From positions 1-64,000 of IMG/VR virus record IMGVR_UViG_3300032236_001416: a stretch of 64,000 bases of DNA; one strand, 5' to 3'. This stretch comes from a virus. Positions 17,901-26,800 of the stretch are shown here, piece after piece. The notes under the pieces were generated by a model that saw only the letters and a program-made list of their open reading frames with translations, did not search any database and was not told where the DNA came from. The translations under genes were made by a program, and so were the position numbers. The stretch's first letter is position 1. Each line of letters opens with the position of its first letter.

Positions 17901-19821
17901 TATGTAGACCAGTAGTAAGAGCAGGTGATGCATTACAACCAACAGCAAAGTTATTTGCACCTGTTACTGTTGTATTACCTGCAGTTTTTCCTAGGAAAGC
18001 ATTAAAATTAGAATCAGTACGTCCGTATACTGTACCAAGTGCTGTTGGTGTTGCTTGTGATGCACCTGCAATTGTTGTACCATTAACACTTAATGTACCA
18101 CCAGTAACCTTCAAACATTGACTACCGCCTTGGATGAAAATTGTATTACTTAAACCACTAGTTCCTGAATATGGACCAATAATTGTATTACATACACCAG
18201 TTGTAACGGTTAAACCTGCATTACGACCTATAAATGTATTATAATTACCTGTAGTTAGTAGAAGGCCGGCCCTTTGACCCAATGCTGTATTTGAACAACC
18301 AATAGTGTGTGAACATAATGCAAAATAACCAACAGCAGTATTATATTGTCCTGTTGTATTAGCACACAATGCTGAATATCCTACACCTGTGTTACTTCCG
18401 CTTAGATCCTTAGCTAATGCGAATGAACCAACAGCAACACCATTTTTACCAGTCGTTATAGCGGCTAATGCGCTACTTCCTATTGCAACGTTACATTTAC
18501 CTGTTGTAATATTAAATAGTGTAGCTCTACCTATACCTATATTGTAGACTCCACCTGCTGAACAATACGATGAAATTGTACCTATACCTATGTTATTACA
18601 TCCTGCACACGCTTTGCCACCTGCACGCCAACCAATAAAAGTATTACAACAACCAGTAGTACCGCTACCTGCACAATAACCTATAGAAATAACTCCTTGT
18701 ATTGCCGCACTGCCTGCAAGGGTATATAAACTTTTAGTACCTATACCAATGTTTAAACATCCTGCAATAGAAACACAACCTGAATTTTGACCAATAGCAA
18801 CATTATATCCACCTGTTATACTACTAAAAAGTGCTTGTGAACCTATTGCAATATTATAATTGCCTGTAGTATTTGACTTTAATGCTGCGCATCCAAATGC
18901 AATATTTTTATTTGCTGTTGTGTTTTGTGATAATGCACATGCACCGATAGCAATATTATAACCTCCAACGGTATTAGATTGCAATGTCATAAAACCAATA
19001 CCAACATTGTTGCTTCCCGTTGTATTACCACACAACACATTACAATTACCTATTGCAACGTTATTGCAACCAACAGTATTATTAAATAGTGTTTGATATC
19101 CAATTCCAATATTATTAAAACCAGTAGTATTGCTTACCAATGAACAAACACCAACTGCAATATTATACTTGCCACTACTTGAACATAGTGCAAATGTACC
19201 AATACCGATTTCACGTAAATGATTAGTACCTTTGTCTAGTGCACCAAAGCCAATAGCAATACTTCCAAAACCTGTTGTTTGTGATGCTAAAGCTCGTCCA
19301 CCAATTGCAATACTACAACCGCCACTTGTAGAACTAGTCAATGCAGCACAACCAATAGCAATATTACATGAACCGGTTGTAAGAGCAACACCTGCATTAT
19401 AACCAACGAGAACGTTAAAACTACCTGTTTGTGTTGCATTACCCGCACAACGTCCAATTTGAGTATTTTGATTAGCACTAGTTGTACGTCCATATACTGA
19501 ACCAATTGATGTTGGAGTAGCAGCAGTTGCACCACCGATTGTTGTACCATTAATTGTTAAACTACCACCTGCAACTTTTAGACATTGAGTACCTGCTTGA
19601 ACAAAGATAGTATTACTTAAACCAGTTGTTCCCGTATATGATCCAATGATTGTATTATTATTACCGGTAGTAATATTGCAACCCGCATTAACTCCTAATG
19701 CGGTATTATTTGTACCGGTTGTGATTGATCCTAACGAACTGTAACCAACAGCCAAATTTTGGCGTGTTGTATTGCCAGATTCATTAGGTATTACTGTAAA
19801 ACCAGTGATTTTTATTGCCAT
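11929..19821 (-). CDS. Giant cysteine-rich beta-roll tail fibre with S74 chaperone
   Basis: A 2630-residue protein built mainly of about 20-residue repeats of the type (C/N)NxAIGxxAL...TTG, resembling the YadA-head/Hep_Hag left-handed parallel beta-roll. Larger blocks also recur. Six times an NTIIG...NTIF..AGTxCLxVxGG..TVNG segment is followed by TPTxxGxVYGRT; the VYGRT sites lie near 13566, 14691, 16141, 17521, 18016 and 19484. The C-terminus has SDCRDKTNI...LRPVKFTW...LGFIAQELDAV, an S74-type (endosialidase-like) intramolecular chaperone expected to trimerise the fibre and cleave itself off. Cys is very frequent (27 in about the first 590 residues by my count). A GATAAATA box lies 40 bases upstream. 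Probably a host-binding fibre. Confidence 0.85.
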   Translation of the reverse strand: MAIKITGFTVIPNESGNTTRQNLAVGYSSLGSITTGTNNTALGVNAGCNITTGNNNTIIGSYTGTTGLSNTIFVQAGTQCLKVAGGSLTINGTTIGGATAATPTSIGSVYGRTTSANQNTQIGRCAGNATQTGSFNVLVGYNAGVALTTGSCNIAIGCAALTSSTSGGCSIAIGGRALASQTTGFGSIAIGFGALDKGTNHLREIGIGTFALCSSSGKYNIAVGVCSLVSNTTGFNNIGIGYQTLFNNTVGCNNVAIGNCNVLCGNTTGSNNVGIGFMTLQSNTVGGYNIAIGACALSQNTTANKNIAFGCAALKSNTTGNYNIAIGSQALFSSITGGYNVAIGQNSGCVSIAGCLNIGIGTKSLYTLAGSAAIQGVISIGYCAGSGTTGCCNTFIGWRAGGKACAGCNNIGIGTISSYCSAGGVYNIGIGRATLFNITTGKCNVAIGSSALAAITTGKNGVAVGSFALAKDLSGSNTGVGYSALCANTTGQYNTAVGYFALCSHTIGCSNTALGQRAGLLLTTGNYNTFIGRNAGLTVTTGVCNTIIGPYSGTSGLSNTIFIQGGSQCLKVTGGTLSVNGTTIAGASQATPTALGTVYGRTDSNFNAFLGKTAGNTTVTGANNFAVGCNASPALTTGLHNINIGKQSGYCNRVGGYNIGLGQYSLKQNLGFRQIGIGQFSLTNATGAGQYNIAIGMCSGCAITTGGSNTIIGDYAGSAGLTNTIFVKAGTQCLKVSGGTLTVNGTTIAGASQATPTALGTVYGRTTSANQNTQIGRCAGNATQTGSFNVLVGYNSGVGLTTGNLNVGIGCQALATATIAGCNIGIGAQAMCSHTTGNANIGIGAGALAKGLTHSGEIGIGVFALCSSSGTQNIAIGGNSLATNTTGACNVAIGGKSLYLNTSGNGNVAIGGYYALRSNTTGSNNVAVGTNVLRCNTIGTYNIGVGFTALKCTTTGSLNIAIGCSALYAMLTGCNNIAIGGTAMKNMQGGTQNIAIGQQAMYCNNTGTLNIAIGCRALLQSNGTSNNTALGHYALKSTTTGLSNVAVGGGALYKLTVGRFNTAIGLAAGCCLTSCDKNTLVGNNAGKYITSGYGNIGLGYNAMRGAATGGMQRGYNIGIGVSTLSSATLAKHNIALGFKALYNNVSGTYNTAVGRYAGCAITTGQCNTIIGPYAGTAGLTNTIFLQAGTNCLRVTGAGVLTVNGASVGGGSAATPSALGTVYGRTSTTLYNVAVGKSAGNTTVTGSANVTIGRGSGFALTTGSYNVAIGCGASAALTVGINSVAIGKQALLCATTAGGNVGIGKYALQRTTTGGYSVGIGNNVGTYQTTGCRNVFIGINAGSCQVGSTYNVAIGPSAMFGPTSGTNTTGQKNIAIGQNAMAKVADGSCNVAIGPCSGYNITSGLGNTFMGKYTGKSVTTGNYNVFVGNAAGNGTTVGSSNVAMGDTALCNNTLGSFNVAIGRGAGFWNSTGSVNVAIGNVAGYFNCTGCRNIAIGSNSGQCMNGGTYNISLGAQALQGSATPANNTGCHNIAVGFKTLSFNTAGKYNIALGRYAGACNTSGNYNIVLGQNALKYNTTGANNIAIGQAALKQCDGGVRNIGIGPTALYNVTQPAKYNIGIGYQALRRVTTSCNNIAIGCAAGLAITTGVQNTIIGDYQGTSGISCVIFIKAGTNCLRVCGAGCLTINGSAVGGGGGTAATPTAAGIVYGRTTSALNNTFIGHCAGNATVTSGCNTAIGYKSGLALTTGTNNVAVGNQALTTLTYGINNVAVGFCALSCATTAGGSIGIGKYALQRTTTGGYNIGIGSNAGIYLTTGCRNVFIGGGAGTCMLGGKFNVAIGSSAMFGPASGTNATGTYNTAIGLAALRNISTGSHNVGFGRCAGYGITVGVNNFAAGDCALKTATSGQDNIAIGLGAACSLTFGQSNVALGRCALLKNTTGNNNLAIGPQALYCNTVGGQNIAIGSTALLFNTNGYQNIAMGLAAMCLNVSGGCNIAMGYGALRVVCGSGNIAIGACAGCLVTGSNNTIIGSYAGTAGLTNTIFLQAGTNCLKVTGAGVLTVNGTAVGGGGGGTAATPTALGTVYGRTTTTNYNTAVGKKAFNATSTGTCGVAIGGYALQAQTTGCGNTAVGVRSLFSQTTANYNTALGFRALCKVILGGNTVVGAGAATRLTTGAFNVAIGCGAMYYGTTGCRNTVVGSMAGCCLTTGYRNTFMGFYAAKYATTGFNNIAIGYRSLRGQNSGNGNFGGFNNTALGSATMQLAKSANDNIAIGYGAGYNICNGCTNIMIGKYAAKCIVNSKYNIAIGYKAGFGNATGGMAGNDNIIFGRCAMNTLTTGCNNIAIGKYAGAYATKNYRNIFIGPNAGRCICTGCNNIMMGYNAGQGGGSGAGGTAGASYKNVIIGHGAATSPTMYSGNNVLIGYAAAQAQTTGNKNTAIGMRAMCANTTGRSGVAVGYKALACANVFQNTAIGYAAGYTLTTGCNNSFLGYKAVPSTITSCNSVTLGNNQITVIRGQVTTITALSDCRDKTNIQGIPVGLEFIKDLRPVKFTWNMRDGGKIGQQELGFIAQELDAVSEKYNIGFADIVLKDNPDRLEAAPGKILPIIVKALQELEEKFTDLATRVGIIEGKIA
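13540..19520 (-). repeat. Large internal repeat blocks in the giant fibre gene
   Basis: Six VYGRT-type blocks recur at spacings of about 0.5 to 1.5 kb. Two stretches, near 17405-17545 and 19375-19505, are nearly identical at the DNA level. Two others, near 14260-14500 and 15715-15960, encode close copies of the ALQRTTTGGY...CRNVFIG...SAMFGP block. All are in frame within one coding sequence. Confidence 0.8.
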
Positions 19822-19859
19822 CTTCGTATCCTTATACTGGGCTTATTCTTCTTATACTT

Positions 19860-22800
19860 CTATTTATCTTCCAGTTTTCTCAGTCTTTTTTCCTGGTCTT
19901 TAACTGTTTCAATTAAAAATGCTATAATTGGTAAATATGAAACGTTTTTGAATCCATTTTCATTGGTGTTGACCAATTCAGGTAGAATTTTTTCTATTTC
20001 CTGAGCAATCATACCGTATGATTTATTATTTGTCTCTTTCCATTTGAAGGAAACACCACGTAATTGATTCAATATATCAATTGGTTTGTCTATTGTTTGT
20101 ATTTCATCTTTCAATCTTTCATCGGATGAAGTATTCAAATCAACAGTTGTTAATAAACCAGTACTTGGATTGAATGTTAGTTTTGTACTAGATGTATTTA
20201 ATGTGGCTAATGATCCACTTGTTGATGTACCAATATATATGTATCTTGTTGCATTTGTTGTTGTGTCATCTGTAATTGTTACTGTGGCAGAATTTGCTTT
20301 TGTAAAAGCGGCATTGGCATATAGTGAAGCACCTGCTGCGTTACTTACAGCAGTATTTGCCTGTGTATACGCAGAATTGGCATATGAACCTGCTGTAACT
20401 GCCTTACCATCGGCCGTATTGGCTGCTGTGAAGGCTGAATTGGCATATGTACCTGTTGTATTTTGTGATTGATATGCTGCGTTTGCTTGTAAGAAGGCAC
20501 CATTAGCATATAATGAAGCACCTGCTGCGTTAGTAGTTGCTGTATTGGCCTGTGTATATGCTGAATTAGCGTATGAACCTGCTGTTACTGCCTTAGAATC
20601 TGCTGTTGCCGCATTTGTAGTAGCAGTATTTGCTTGAGTGTATGCTGAGTTAGCATAAGAACCTGCTGTAACTGCTTTACCATCGGCTGTATTGGCTGCT
20701 GTGAAGGCAGAATTGGCATACGAACCAGCAGAATTTGCTTGACCATAAGAAGCATTTGCTTGTAGGAAGGCACCGTTAGCATATAATGCAGCGGAGTTTG
20801 CTTGGCCATAAGCATTGGTTGTATACAGGAATAAATCTACACCGTTACTAGTGATGGAATAACCTGCTACGTTAGCAATCAATGTACCAACGTTTGCTGC
20901 TGTCGCTGAACCACCACCTAATGTATTACCTGTTGGGTCTTGTGTTAGACCTTTGAACAATAAGAAGTTATTTGTACCTGCTTGTCTTGCTAGACCTTGA
21001 TATGTTATTGTACCACTAGTATTGGCGACACCATAAAAACCAATATCAAGAGAATCACCTACAGTATTGTTGGTTGCTAATTTAATGAGTGAATCAGTAG
21101 TTGCAACTGTTGTTGTGTTAACAGTAGTTGTGGTACCATTAATAATCAAGTCACCATTAACAGTCAGACTACCTGATAGTGTACCACCTGTTTTTGGTAA
21201 TGCGTTGTTAGCAACACTAAATGCTGCATTAGCTTGTAGGAAGGCACCGTTAGCATATAACGAAGCGCCTGCTGCATTACTTACGGCAGTATTAGCGTTG
21301 TTGTAAGCAGAATTAGCATAGTTAAATGCTGAGTTGGCATAACCAGCAGCAGAATTTGCTTGACCATAAGAAGCATTTGCTTGTAGGAAGGCACCGTTAG
21401 CATATAAAGCTGACGAATTGGCAGTACCAAAAGCAGCGTTTGCTTGTATGAAAGCCGCAGTTGCTGTTGCACCAGAAGTTGATGAATTAACAGCTGCATA
21501 TGCAGCGTTTGCTTGTAAGAAAGCGGAGTTGGCATAACTTCCAGCACTAACGGCTTTACTATCTGCTGTTGCTGCATTAGTAGTTGCTGTATTTGCTTGA
21601 GTGTATGCTGAATTAGCATATGAACCTGCTGTTACTGCTTTACCATCGGCTGTATTAGCTGCAGTGAATGCCGAGTTAGCATAACTTGCTGCAGAATTTG
21701 CCTGACCAAACGAAGCATTTGATTGTAAGAAGGCGGCATTAGCATACAAAGCTGCTGAATTAGCAGTATCAAATGCTGAATTGGCATAAGAACCAGCACT
21801 AACGGCTTTACTATCGGCTGTATTAGCTGCAGTGAATGCCGAGTTAGCATAGGAACCAGCAGAGTTAGCGGCACCAAATGCTGAGTTGGCGTATAAACCA
21901 GCACTAGTTGCTTTAGAATCAGCCGTATTGGCTGCTGTGAATGCCGAGTTAGCATAACTTGCTGCAGAATTTGCGGTACCAAATCCAGTATTTGCTTGTA
22001 AGAAAGCAGAATTAGCATAACTTCCAGCACTAGTTGCTTTAGAATCAGCCGTATTGGCTGCTGTGAATGCCGAGTTAGCGTATAAACCAGCACTAGTTGC
22101 TTTAGAATCGGCTGTATTTGCTTGAGTGTATGCTGAATTAGCATATGAACCTGCCGTTACTGCCTTGCCGTCAGCAGTATTGGCTGCTGTGAAGGCCGAA
22201 TTAGCATATGAACCAGCACTAACGGCTTTACTATCGGCCGTATTGGCTGCTGTGAAGGCTGAGTTAGCGTATGATGCTGATGAATTGGCTGTACCAAATC
22301 CAGTATTTGCCTGTAAGAAGGCAGCATTAGCATATGAACCAGCACTAGTTGCTTTAGAATCAGCCGTATTGGCTGCTAAGAAGGCAGAGTTGGCATATGA
22401 ACCGGCCGAGTTAGCACCATCATAAGCGTATATTAAATTGTTTGACCAAGATGTATCATAGTTTGTTGAACTATTTTTAATTAATATTTGACCAGTCGTA
22501 CCGCCTGTTGCAACACCTTGACCTGTAGCACCTGTGGCACCTGTGGCACCTCTTGGACCTTGAGCACCTTGAGAAGATAATTGTAAAGCAAGATAGTCTA
22601 AATGTGTAACATGAGCAGGATTACCTGTGTTACTGTGATACAAACGAATCTGAACGGTACCAGCAGAAATATAAGGAGTATATTCCAATATCTCTAATGC
22701 ATACTGTGAATAACCAGAAGCACCAGAATATGAACCAAGATTATCCCAAGCTGAAGTTGTATTATTATAAATCTGGAAATAAATTATATGACCAGAAGAT

Positions 22801-23840
22801 GCGGTGTAATCAATGTTTGTAACAAGTCTATTGAAACCAGTAGTTACACCGGTGAATGTTGTTGTTATAATCCAAGCAGGACCAGTATTACTTCCGTCCG
22901 TAATGGCATAATAATTACCATCATTTAAAACTTGTACATCGGTTACAGAACCAGAAACGTACACACCATTTGTTAATGTAAGTGAACTAGGTACATATGT
23001 GGTTGTACTTGTTGTTGGTAAATCTATGAAACTTAAATTACCATTATTGTCAGTTGTCAGGATTTGACCTGTATTACCACCATAGATATGCACATGTGAT
23101 ACGTTGCCCAATGCAACATTTGCACCAGTTACAACTAGATTACCAGTAATGTTTATGTCACCAGTAATTGTACCACCAGTATTTGCATTTACCGAATTGT
23201 TGGCTCTTGTGTAAGCGTTTGTTGTGTATGAAAATAAATCATAACCATTTACAGTAACAGTATTTGCAATTAGATTACCTGTGATATTACGTGCTCTTAC
23301 ATTGGCATATTTGAATGATGGGTCTGTAATAATGATATCATTGTTTGGTGATACTTCTGGAGTATAACCTTCAAAGAACATCCATTGTTTCTCTGATGCA
23401 TCACGAATAAGACCTGTATGAGCATTTGTACCATTGTTATAGTGTGAAGCAAAGCCAATATCTAATACATCAGATGTATAGTTACCTAAACCTAATACCA
23501 ATAACGTATCATTGACTGTGAATGATGATGTATTGATTGATGTAGTTGAACCAAGAACTGTTAAGTTACCTGTAACAGAAAGGTTCTGTGTTATGTCAAC
23601 TGAACCGTTGATTGTACCACCAGATGAACTGAATTTGGTATTTGAATTATTAAAGGCACCTTGTGCCAATACTGTTGCTGTATTGGCTTGAACGTTTGCT
23701 AAGTTGGCTTTATTCCATGCTGTCTGTGCAACATCAAGGTTCGTAACGAGAATCCACCCCGTACCATTGTACTTCCAGGTTTTATTACCGAAAGTGTATA
23801 ACTGGTTGACCGAAGGGGATGAAGGAAAACTGAATGACAT
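19860..23840 (-). CDS. Tail fibre with ANSAF repeats, collagen-like segment and S74 chaperone
   Basis: A 1326-residue fibre protein. The N-terminus (SFPSSPSVNQLYTFGNKTWKY) is followed by two or more fibre modules of the NLTVxGTTTxxNT...LDIGF type, a short collagen-like stretch (GAQGPRGATGATGATGQG, near 22500-22570), then dozens of 11-14-residue repeats of the SYANSAFTAANTAD type, which are probably helical or triple-stranded coiled rods. The C-terminus has SSDERLKDEI...LRGVSFKW...YGMIAQEIEKI, an S74-type chaperone with the conserved Ser-Asp/Lys cluster, and a final coiled coil (QEKRLRKLEDK). Likely a side or long tail fibre. Confidence 0.85.
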   Translation of the reverse strand: MSFSFPSSPSVNQLYTFGNKTWKYNGTGWILVTNLDVAQTAWNKANLANVQANTATVLAQGAFNNSNTKFSSSGGTINGSVDITQNLSVTGNLTVLGSTTSINTSSFTVNDTLLVLGLGNYTSDVLDIGFASHYNNGTNAHTGLIRDASEKQWMFFEGYTPEVSPNNDIIITDPSFKYANVRARNITGNLIANTVTVNGYDLFSYTTNAYTRANNSVNANTGGTITGDINITGNLVVTGANVALGNVSHVHIYGGNTGQILTTDNNGNLSFIDLPTTSTTTYVPSSLTLTNGVYVSGSVTDVQVLNDGNYYAITDGSNTGPAWIITTTFTGVTTGFNRLVTNIDYTASSGHIIYFQIYNNTTSAWDNLGSYSGASGYSQYALEILEYTPYISAGTVQIRLYHSNTGNPAHVTHLDYLALQLSSQGAQGPRGATGATGATGQGVATGGTTGQILIKNSSTNYDTSWSNNLIYAYDGANSAGSYANSAFLAANTADSKATSAGSYANAAFLQANTGFGTANSSASYANSAFTAANTADSKAVSAGSYANSAFTAANTADGKAVTAGSYANSAYTQANTADSKATSAGLYANSAFTAANTADSKATSAGSYANSAFLQANTGFGTANSAASYANSAFTAANTADSKATSAGLYANSAFGAANSAGSYANSAFTAANTADSKAVSAGSYANSAFDTANSAALYANAAFLQSNASFGQANSAASYANSAFTAANTADGKAVTAGSYANSAYTQANTATTNAATADSKAVSAGSYANSAFLQANAAYAAVNSSTSGATATAAFIQANAAFGTANSSALYANGAFLQANASYGQANSAAGYANSAFNYANSAYNNANTAVSNAAGASLYANGAFLQANAAFSVANNALPKTGGTLSGSLTVNGDLIINGTTTTVNTTTVATTDSLIKLATNNTVGDSLDIGFYGVANTSGTITYQGLARQAGTNNFLLFKGLTQDPTGNTLGGGSATAANVGTLIANVAGYSITSNGVDLFLYTTNAYGQANSAALYANGAFLQANASYGQANSAGSYANSAFTAANTADGKAVTAGSYANSAYTQANTATTNAATADSKAVTAGSYANSAYTQANTATTNAAGASLYANGAFLQANAAYQSQNTTGTYANSAFTAANTADGKAVTAGSYANSAYTQANTAVSNAAGASLYANAAFTKANSATVTITDDTTTNATRYIYIGTSTSGSLATLNTSSTKLTFNPSTGLLTTVDLNTSSDERLKDEIQTIDKPIDILNQLRGVSFKWKETNNKSYGMIAQEIEKILPELVNTNENGFKNVSYLPIIAFLIETVKDQEKRLRKLEDK
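19861..19868 (-). promoter_or_regulatory. Late-promoter-like box before the giant fibre gene
   Basis: The minus strand reads GATAAATA, 40 bases before the ATG at 19821. It overlaps the stop codon of the upstream fibre gene. Confidence 0.5.
20285..22430 (-). repeat. Tandem ANSAF coding repeats (1326-residue fibre)
   Basis: Imperfect tandem repeats of about 36-66 bases encode (A/S)YANSAF-xAANTAD-xKAxTAG units, interrupted by one non-repeat fibre module near 20800-21200. The same repeat family is present in the 1523- and 941-residue fibres. Confidence 0.85.
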
Positions 23841-23854
23841 GGTTTATTTAGTCC

Positions 23855-26800
23855 TTATCCTTGGATGATTGCAACTTGTACGTTTGCAGAATCACCATCA
23901 AAACATATGTATCTCAACAACATTGATGATGTTCCAGGCAGAATTTTTGTTGTACTATTGTTGGTTGCATTTGTTTCTGTACATCCATGTGTAAATGTTT
24001 TGTTTGTGTTATCTGTATTTGTCACCCAAACATCAACTTGTTTACCTGGGAAATAATTTGTAAATGAAATCGTTGCACCAATATTGTTGATTACTCTAAT
24101 AACTGAATTTGCCGTGAAATCAATAACAACTGTTGATACATTTGTAAATGTACTTGGTGTACTTGAGAAACCTTTTTGTGCATACACTTGACCAGTTATT
24201 GTGACAGTATTGGAAGTGAATGTGGCAATTGATGTTCTTGTATTTGTTCCAATCGGTGTGGCAGACAATACAATACTAGCACCTCTGGTTGTATCGGTAT
24301 AGTTTTCAATTGCGTAGATATCAACTGAAGCACCACCAGCATTTATTCCATAACCAGTTGTACCATATCCGTTACCAGAAAATCTGGCCAACATGTCACC
24401 GTTTTGTGCTGCTGTTGGATTCTGGTGTGTACCTCTTGCATGACGACCAATGAACGCTGCATAAGAACTTGTACCAGCAGAATCAACAACGAGTCTTGTT
24501 GGTACATTGTCTTTACCTGTTGCCTGTATTGTGTAACCATCAGATGTTGGTGGTTGTACATAGTATCCAGTAGAAGCAACAATATTAACTGCTGCAGAGT
24601 TAGCAATTGTTGTGGCAGTATTTACTCTGAAATAAGCTGCTGCAATATCATTAAACTCTGCTCTTTTTCCTGGTGCATTTGCAACTAGATTACCTGTAAT
24701 TACGGTATCAGAAGCTTGTAATACAATATTACCTCTTGCACCAATCTGTTGAATAATTACATCTGCATTAGCATTAACACCATACATAGTTTGGTCTGAG
24801 AAACCTAGACCTGCTGTACCATTGAGTGGTGTACCTACTGGACCAAATTCAATCCATTGTGATGCTGAGTTAGAACTGATATACTTGTATTCGATACCAC
24901 TAGATGAATCAATCCAAATATCATCTACATTAGGACTTGTTGGTGCTGTATCTTGTGAGTATACAGTCGCCTTGGAATTTGCTGAGGCAAATGCTGAGTT
25001 TGCTTGTGTGAATGCTGCATTAGCATATAATGCTGCTGAGTTAGCTATACCAAATGCAGAATTGGCGTATGAACCTGATGTGACAGCCTTAGAATCTGCC
25101 GTATTTGCTGCTGTGAATGCCGAGTTAGCATAGTTTCCAGCAGTGACCGCTTTACCATCAGCAGTATTGGCTGTTAAGAAGGCAGAGTTAGCGTATGAAC
25201 CTGCTGTTACTGCTTTACCATCGGCTGTATTGGCTGCGGTGAATGCTGAGTTAGCATAAGAACCTGCTGTTACTGCTTTACCATCAGCAGTATTGGCTGC
25301 GGTAAATGCTGAGTTAGCATAATTTCCAGCAGTGACTGCCTTGCCGTCAGCTGTTGCTGCATTGGTAGTTGCTGTATTTGCTTGAGTGTATGCTGAATTA
25401 GCATATGAACCTGCTGTAACAGCTTTACCATCTGCTGTGGATGCATTGGTAGTTGCTGTATTTGCTTGTGTATAGGCAGAATTGGCATATAGACCAGCAC
25501 TTAATGCTTTACTATCAGCAGTATTCGCTGCATTGAATGCTGAATTGGCTTCTAAGAAAGCACCATTGGCATATAATGATGCTGAATTAGCAGTACCAAA
25601 TGCTGAGTTAGCATATGAACCTGCTGTTACTGCTTTACCATCGGCTGTATTGGCTGCTAAGAAAGCGGCGTTAGCATAAAGCGCAGCAGAGTTAGCTGTA
25701 CCAAAAGCAGAATTGGCGTATGTACCAGCCGTGACCGCTTTATCATCAGCAGTATTGGCTGCTAAGAAGGCCGAATTAGCATATGAACCAGCACTAACGG
25801 CTTTACTGTCTGCTGTATTAGCTGATGTGAAAGCTGAATTAGCATAACTTGCTGCAGAATTAGCAGTACCAAATGCAGAGTTTGCTTGTGTAAAGGCTGA
25901 TGCTGAAGATGTTGATATTGAATTAGCAACATTAAATACAGAATTTGCTTGTACGAAGGCACCATTTGCATATAGTGCTGCAGAATTAGCAGTACCAAAT
26001 GCTGAGTTAGCATATGAACCAGCACTAACGGCTTTACTATCGGCCGTATTGGCTGCTGTGAAGGCAGAGTTAGCGTATGATGCAGCAGAATTTGCTTGGC
26101 CATAAGCAGAGTTAGCATAACTTGCTGCAGAATTAGCAGTACCAAATGCTGAGTTAGCATATGAACCTGCTGTTACTGCTTTACCATCAGCCGTATTTGC
26201 TGCGGTGAAGGCTGAATTGGCATAACTTGATGCTGAGTTGGCAGTACCAAACGCTGCGTTAGCCTTTACAAATGCCGAGTTGGCATATGATGCAGCAGAG
26301 TTTGCTTGGCCAAATGATGCATTGGCCTGTAGGAAAGCACCATTAGCATATGAACCAGCACTAGTTGCTTTACTATCTGCTGTGTTAGCTGCTGTGAATG
26401 CTGAATTGGCATATGATGCAGCAGAATTTGCTTGGCCAAATGCAGAGTTAGCGTATGAACCTGCTGTTACTGCTTTACCATCAGCAGTATTGGCTGCGGT
26501 AAATGCTGAGTTAGCATAACTTGATGCTGAGTTAGCAGAATCAAAAGCAGAGTTAGCATATGAACCTGCTGTTACTGCTTTACCATCAGCAGTATTAGCC
26601 GCTAAGAAAGCTGAGTTAGCATAAGATTCTGCTGATGAAGAGGCTATGTTACTATAATTTGTACCATCATTAGTAAATTGCCAAGATTTGTTTGCTTCAC
26701 TCCACAGTAAAGAAGTATTTGTTTGACTACCACGATTGATTTCTATACCAGAATCTAATGTTGGTGTACCAGTTACATTGGAGTTTAATGTAATGATATT

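Noticed and set aside
23843-23851. CTAAATAA box before the 1326-residue fibre; similar boxes at 47249 and 52207
   Set aside because: They lie only about four bases before the start codon, so a transcript started from them would lack the start or any leader. They are probably stop-codon and AT-rich coincidences.
20285-26640. Regularly spaced repeats resembling a CRISPR array
   Set aside because: The repeats are in-frame coding units of variable spacing that encode ANSAF fibre motifs, with no unique spacers and no cas genes.
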